Assembly (NCBI GenBank): GCA_946531785.1
Contig: CAMNAT010000066.1
Location: 1-8,573, forward strand
From: an uncultured Oscillospiraceae bacterium
Lineage (GTDB): Bacteria > Bacillota > Clostridia > UBA1381
DNA: 8,573 nucleotides
Direction: 5' to 3'
The position numbers and the translations under genes were made by a program. Under the pieces are notes generated by a model. It saw only the letters and a program-made list of their open reading frames with translations, had not been told where the DNA came from and made no database searches. This document shows positions 6,358 to 8,573 of the stretch, one piece after another. Every line of letters begins with the position of its first letter. The first letter of the stretch is position 1.

Positions 6358-6666
6358 CTATTTCATTTCTTCGGCGACAGCAAGAAGTATATCTATCTGT
6401 TCTTTATTCAGCCGCTTAAAGCTTTTGATAAGCTCGTTAAAAGCGTTAGGCGAATTTATTTCCTCGTCAAAAAAGTCCTTTGGCGATATATCCAGATATT
6501 CGCAAATATAAAGAAACATTTGCATAGAAGGCAAAGCCTTTTTGTTTTCAATATTATTAATATAGCTTTGGCTTTGTCCCAAGCTGAGGCTCATATCTCT
6601 TGCGGATACGTTCTTTTTTATCCGAAGATCGGATATTCTGCTTGCAATAAAATCTGCATCTATCAT
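6358..6666 (-). CDS. XRE-family helix-turn-helix transcriptional regulator
   Basis: A 102-residue Cro/C1-type DNA-binding protein. The start ATG at 6666 (MIDADFIASRISDLR) was chosen because AGGTGG (6680-6675) sits 8 bases upstream. Earlier GTG/ATG codons at 6678-6670 overlap that ribosome site. Residues 7-67 form the HTH_3 fold: SARDMSLSLG as helix 2 and SQSYINNIENKKALPS as the recognition helix and following turn, then FLYICEYLDISPKDFF typical of the family. The C-terminal tail (about 75-102) is helical and charged and may dimerise. It is divergent from the SLOG gene, and the gap holds a long inverted repeat over a strong promoter. By analogy with phage and element repressors it probably represses the SLOG gene and itself. 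Composition is visibly more AT-rich than in the division operon. The effector is unknown. Confidence 0.88.
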   Translation of the reverse strand: MIDADFIASRISDLRIKKNVSARDMSLSLGQSQSYINNIENKKALPSMQMFLYICEYLDISPKDFFDEEINSPNAFNELIKSFKRLNKEQIDILLAVAEEMK

Positions 6667-6714
6667 GATCATCACCACCTATATATAATTATAATATATT
6701 AAATTGGGATTTCG

Positions 6715-6760
6715 CCTATTTTAATTTACAATTTAACTTGACATGTAAATAATAAATAGG
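6715..6760. promoter_or_regulatory. Long inverted repeat, candidate operator of the XRE regulator
   Basis: Left arm CCTATTTTAATTTACA (6715-6730) mirrors right arm TGTAAATAATAAATAGG (6744-6760). The outer CCTATTT/AAATAGG and the inner ATTTACA/TGTAAAT blocks match perfectly, with a one-base length difference between them and a 13-base centre. The right arm exactly fills the spacer between the -35 and -10 boxes of the SLOG promoter, so a bound protein would exclude RNA polymerase. The neighbouring XRE protein is the obvious candidate ligand (inference). Confidence 0.65.
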
Positions 6761-6766
6761 TATAAT
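6738..6766 (+). promoter_or_regulatory. Perfect-consensus sigma-A promoter for the SLOG gene
   Basis: TTGACA (6738-6743), a 17-base spacer, TATAAT (6761-6766): both boxes match consensus fully. The predicted start near 6773 rules out the ATG at 6775 as a good start codon and supports the one at 6811. Such a strong promoter normally implies tight repression, which fits the overlapping inverted repeat. Confidence 0.92.
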
Positions 6767-6810
6767 TATAATATATGCTGTTTTTAAATAGATATGTAGG
6801 AGCAAGAGCG

Positions 6811-7329
6811 ATGACCGATCACCTTAACATATACACAGTCAGCCTTTTCGGACATAGGTATATTGAAAATATTCCGGCAATAGAAACAAATCTTGAAACG
6901 ACAATAAAAGGCTTGATTCAAACAAAGGAGTATGTGGATTTTCTTGTCGGACGGAATGGGGATTTTGATATTCTTGCGGCATCGGCGGTGCGAAGGGCGA
7001 AGAATGCTTTTGATTACGGTAATTCATCATTAACTCTCGTGCTGCCGTATATGACAGCTGAATACAGGGATAACGAGAAATATTTTCATCAATACTATGA
7101 TGAGGTGGAGATATGCGCCCAATCCGTTGAGGCTCACTATAAAGCCGCAATAGGTATAAGAAACAGAACCATGATAGACAGATCAGATCTTGTGATATGC
7201 TATATTGACCATAAAGCCGGCGGGGCGTATAATGCAATTAAATATGCGGTAAAACAAAAAAAGAATATATTGAATTTAAAAAATGCTGCACCGGATATGC
7301 AGCACCTGGAATTTAATTATTGTACTTAA
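6811..7329 (+). CDS. SLOG-family Rossmann-like protein (DUF1273/YpsA-like)
   Basis: A 172-residue protein. Start ATG at 6811 has AGGAG (6798-6802) 8 bases upstream. The alternative at 6775 lies almost on the transcription start. The pattern matches small clostridial SLOG-superfamily proteins: beta-strand then SLFGHR (11-16), FLVGRNGDFD (45-53), a core strand LTLVLPY (74-80), RNRTM with conserved Arg117-Asn118, DLVICYID (126-133), then GGAY (137-140) and the final KKNILNL strand. The GHR, VG.NG.FD, RN and GGA elements line a predicted nucleotide-binding pocket. SLOG domains are proposed to bind or process nucleotide-derived molecules and occur in DprA, LOG and several conflict systems. There is no signal peptide or membrane segment. 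It stands between an XRE repressor and an integrase, and its last codons lie inside the left inverted repeat. Ligand and function unknown. Confidence 0.78.
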   Translation: MTDHLNIYTVSLFGHRYIENIPAIETNLETTIKGLIQTKEYVDFLVGRNGDFDILAASAVRRAKNAFDYGNSSLTLVLPYMTAEYRDNEKYFHQYYDEVEICAQSVEAHYKAAIGIRNRTMIDRSDLVICYIDHKAGGAYNAIKYAVKQKKNILNLKNAAPDMQHLEFNYCT

Positions 7330-7334
7330 AAATA
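7313..7334. repeat. Left copy of the 22-bp inverted repeat bracketing the integrase gene
   Basis: These 22 bases match the reverse complement of 8519-8540 at 21 positions; the single mismatch is T7317. The first 17 bases form an imperfect dyad, TTAATTA-TTG-TACTTAA. The copy includes the final codons and TAA stop of the SLOG gene and ends 118 bases before the integrase start. Confidence 0.85.
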
Positions 7335-7379
7335 CACTTATATAGTATCACACAAGAAATAAAAAGTCAATGAATTTTC

Positions 7380-7408
7380 TTGAAAAAACACCTGTTTTTT
7401 TGGATAAT
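7380..7408 (+). promoter_or_regulatory. Probable integrase promoter
   Basis: TTGAAA (7380-7385), a 17-base spacer, GATAAT (7403-7408): each box is one base off consensus. A second TATAAT at 7412-7417 lacks a well-spaced -35. The spacer contains AAAAAACA-CC-TGTTTTTT (7383-7400), a symmetric A/T stretch that could be a weak terminator for the SLOG gene or simply part of the promoter. Confidence 0.55.
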
Positions 7409-7452
7409 TATTATAATACACATTTATCGGTAAAACACAAAGGAGGGCTATT

Positions 7453-8385
7453 ATGAAAAAGAAACATCATATCGTATTCAAAACTATGGCTAATGAATGG
7501 TTGGCAGATGTAAAGCTGCGGGTCAAGCGGTCATCATATGAGAAATATGTGTATATCCTGAACAAGCATATAATGCCGTTTTTCGGCAGCTACGGCATGG
7601 GACAGCTTTCGGTAAAGGCAGTTGATAGATTTATGTTGGAAAAGCTTACAGACGGCAAGCTCAAACGCAATGAGGGCATTTCACGAAAGTATCTACAGGA
7701 TATGCTGTCGATCATAAAGTCAATAGCCTACTTTGTCGAATATACATACAATATTCCATGCCGGATAAGCAGAATAAGAGGAGTAAAAACAGGAAAGCCG
7801 AAAACGAGAACGCTTAACAAGAGAGAAAAGGAAAGGCTAACAAAAGAGCTGAAAACGGACACATCGCGCGAAAAGCTCGGCATAATGTTCGCACTTTATA
7901 CCGGAATGCGTATAGGCGAGGTATGCGGGTTGAAGTGGTCAGACTTTGATGCGGATGCCGGAGCAATAACAATAAACCGGACTGTACAGCGGATATCGGA
8001 CAACAACGGCGGAACGGTATTTATTGTCAGCGCACCGAAAACAGAAGCATCAAAGCGCGTTATCCCTCTGCCGGACTTTCTTTTAAAGCTGCTCACAAAA
8101 ATGAAGCGCACCGACGAAGCGCCTATAATTTCAGATAAAGGTGATTACACAGAGCCAAGCTATTTACGGCGCTTCTTCCACCGCATAATCACAAAATGCG
8201 GCATAGCAGCAATGCGGTTTCATGATCTGCGCCACAGCTTTGCTTCTGAGTGCGTGCATATGAAGTGTGATATAAAGATGCTCAGCGAGATACTTGGACA
8301 TACGAGTGTTTCGATGACTCTGGACAGATATATACATTCTGATCCGGATGAAAAAAGGAAATTCATGCAGCTTATAAAGATATGA
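7453..8385 (+). CDS. Tyrosine-type site-specific recombinase/integrase
   Basis: A 310-residue phage-integrase-family protein, apparently complete. ATG at 7453 follows a perfect AGGAGG (7441-7446) with a 6-base gap. Residues about 8-100 are the SAM-like core-binding domain (NEWLADVKLRVKRSSYEKY). Residues about 118-300 are the catalytic domain. Catalytic residues are all visible: Arg153 in TGMRIGE, Lys196 in SAPKTEASKRV, His257 and Arg260 in FHDLRHSFAS, His283 in LGHTSVSMT, and nucleophile Tyr293 in DRYIH. An extra N-terminal arm-binding domain of lambda-Int size is absent or very short, resembling short integrases or invertases more than large ICE integrases. No excisionase gene was recognised. 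The gene is enclosed by 22-bp inverted repeats with core-site-like dyads, so self-inversion or integration at such sites is plausible. Recombinase activity itself is well supported by family; the substrate site is inferred. Confidence 0.95.
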   Translation: MKKKHHIVFKTMANEWLADVKLRVKRSSYEKYVYILNKHIMPFFGSYGMGQLSVKAVDRFMLEKLTDGKLKRNEGISRKYLQDMLSIIKSIAYFVEYTYNIPCRISRIRGVKTGKPKTRTLNKREKERLTKELKTDTSREKLGIMFALYTGMRIGEVCGLKWSDFDADAGAITINRTVQRISDNNGGTVFIVSAPKTEASKRVIPLPDFLLKLLTKMKRTDEAPIISDKGDYTEPSYLRRFFHRIITKCGIAAMRFHDLRHSFASECVHMKCDIKMLSEILGHTSVSMTLDRYIHSDPDEKRKFMQLIKI

Positions 8386-8409
8386 TAATCTGTAATTTAT
8401 ACTCTTTTC

Positions 8410-8433
8410 AGCAGCGGTATTGAAACGGCTGCT
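8410..8433 (+). other. Hairpin downstream of the integrase
   Basis: AGCAGC (8410-8415) pairs with GCTGCT (8428-8433) around a 12-base loop. It is followed by a mixed rather than uninterrupted T tract, so it is only a possible 3' processing or pause structure. Confidence 0.35.
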
Positions 8434-8451
8434 TCTTGTCATGTCTGTTTT

Positions 8452-8474
8452 AGCCATGCGGCTTTATTTTTTTT
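8452..8474 (+). terminator. Probable weak intrinsic terminator of the integrase transcript
   Basis: AGCC (8452-8455) pairs with GGCT (8460-8463) around ATGC, followed directly by TTATTTTTTTT. The stem is short but the T-run is long, and no gene lies between the integrase stop and this point. Confidence 0.45.
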
Positions 8475-8518
8475 GTGCTTTTTTACGCTGAGACATTGTT
8501 TTCTTGTTCTTGACGAGC

Positions 8519-8540
8519 TATTTTTAAGTACAATACTTAA
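8519..8540. repeat. Right copy of the 22-bp inverted repeat, containing a perfect dyad
   Basis: Reverse complement of 7313-7334 at 21 of 22 positions. The inner 17 bases, TTAAGTACAATACTTAA (8524-8540), are a perfect dyad with 7-bp arms and a CAA centre. Inverted arms around a short centre are the layout of tyrosine-recombinase core sites; use as a regulator binding site is the alternative. Confidence 0.85.
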
Positions 8541-8573
8541 CAACGCAAAGCGTTGCCGGTAGCTGTTAACGCT
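8541..8573. repeat. Short inverted AACGC/GCGTT motifs next to the right repeat
   Basis: CAACGC-AAA-GCGTTG (8541-8555) is a perfect 6-bp hairpin abutting the right 22-bp repeat. AACGCT recurs at 8568-8573, opposite AGCGTT at 8549-8554. The block is cut by the window edge, so its extent is unknown. Confidence 0.5.

Larger units (their letters stand above)
6684..6776. repeat. Identical 16-bp AT-rich direct repeats flanking the divergent promoter region
   Basis: TATAATTATAATATAT occurs at 6684-6699, just upstream of the regulator gene's ribosome site, and again at 6761-6776, where it contains the -10 box of the SLOG promoter. Both copies contain TATAAT on the plus strand and ATTATA, a minus-strand TATAAT. 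They lie either side of the candidate operator. No convincing -35 was found for a minus-strand promoter. Confidence 0.55.
6358..8573. mobile_element. Putative integrase-bearing accessory island (incomplete at right)
   Basis: The regulator, SLOG gene, integrase and the recombination-site-like inverted repeats form a block that is more AT-rich than the adjoining division operon and follows its terminator and a hairpin-containing junction. No attL/attR direct-repeat pair was found inside the window, so the boundaries are not established. The right end probably lies outside. Confidence 0.45.

Noticed and set aside
6286..6702. A 138-codon open frame on the plus strand opposite the XRE gene
   Set aside because: It is the antisense shadow of a well-recognised HTH gene, has no ribosome site and no family resemblance.
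6775..6810. ATG at 6775 as the start of the SLOG gene
   Set aside because: It lies about two bases from the predicted transcription start and has no ribosome site; ATG 6811 has AGGAG at proper spacing.
7383..7400. Intrinsic terminator AAAAAACA-CC-TGTTTTTT after the SLOG gene
   Set aside because: The stem is almost all A:T with a two-base loop and overlaps the likely integrase promoter spacer, so it is not called as a terminator.
7313..8540. Insertion sequence with terminal inverted repeats
   Set aside because: No transposase is present, no flanking target duplication was seen, and the enclosed gene is a tyrosine recombinase; recombination sites explain the repeats better.
1..8573. CRISPR array, tRNA, rRNA or riboswitch
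   Set aside because: No regularly spaced repeats, cloverleaf-like segments or long structured leaders were found on reading through the intergenic regions.

Overview
The window looks like chromosomal DNA from a low-to-mid GC Gram-positive anaerobe of the class Clostridia, probably a gut Oscillospiraceae/Ruminococcaceae relative. The basis is the gene order hlyD-like / yggS / sepF / ylmH / divIVA, strong AGGAGG-type ribosome binding sites, near-consensus sigma-A promoters and the protein families present. The genus assignment is inference only.

Left part (1-2410), envelope and housekeeping: the 3' end of peptidyl-tRNA hydrolase (pth, +) is separated by a compact bidirectional terminator from a minus-strand gene for a secreted SLT-type lytic transglycosylase with a C-terminal copper-amine-oxidase-N-like domain. 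That gene reads from a near-perfect extended sigma-A promoter. The opposing patatin-like phospholipase gene (+) shares the short divergent promoter region, where the two proposed -10 boxes overlap.

Middle (2418-6220), cell division cluster: a consensus promoter (TTGAAA-17-TATAAT) with a palindrome at the predicted transcription start drives five tightly packed genes. These encode a single-pass HlyD-like adaptor, YggS (PLP homeostasis), SepF (FtsZ membrane anchor), YlmH (S4 RNA-binding protein) and DivIVA (polar/septal coiled coil), and they end at one hairpin terminator. SepF carries an internally duplicated N-terminal segment.

Right part (6221-8573), accessory island: the DNA becomes more AT-rich after a non-coding stretch with a GC-rich hairpin. 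A small XRE-family repressor (-) faces a SLOG-fold protein (+). The gap between them holds a perfect-consensus promoter (TTGACA-17-TATAAT) whose spacer is one arm of a long inverted repeat, a strong candidate operator for the repressor. A complete tyrosine recombinase (+) follows. Its gene is bracketed by 22-bp inverted repeats matching at 21 of 22 positions, at 7313-7334 and 8519-8540, each with an internal dyad resembling a tyrosine-recombinase core site. The left repeat overlaps the stop codon of the SLOG gene. The most interesting hypothesis is that this is an XRE/SLOG/integrase module in which the recombinase inverts its own gene segment or uses these sites for integration. The island probably continues beyond the right edge.
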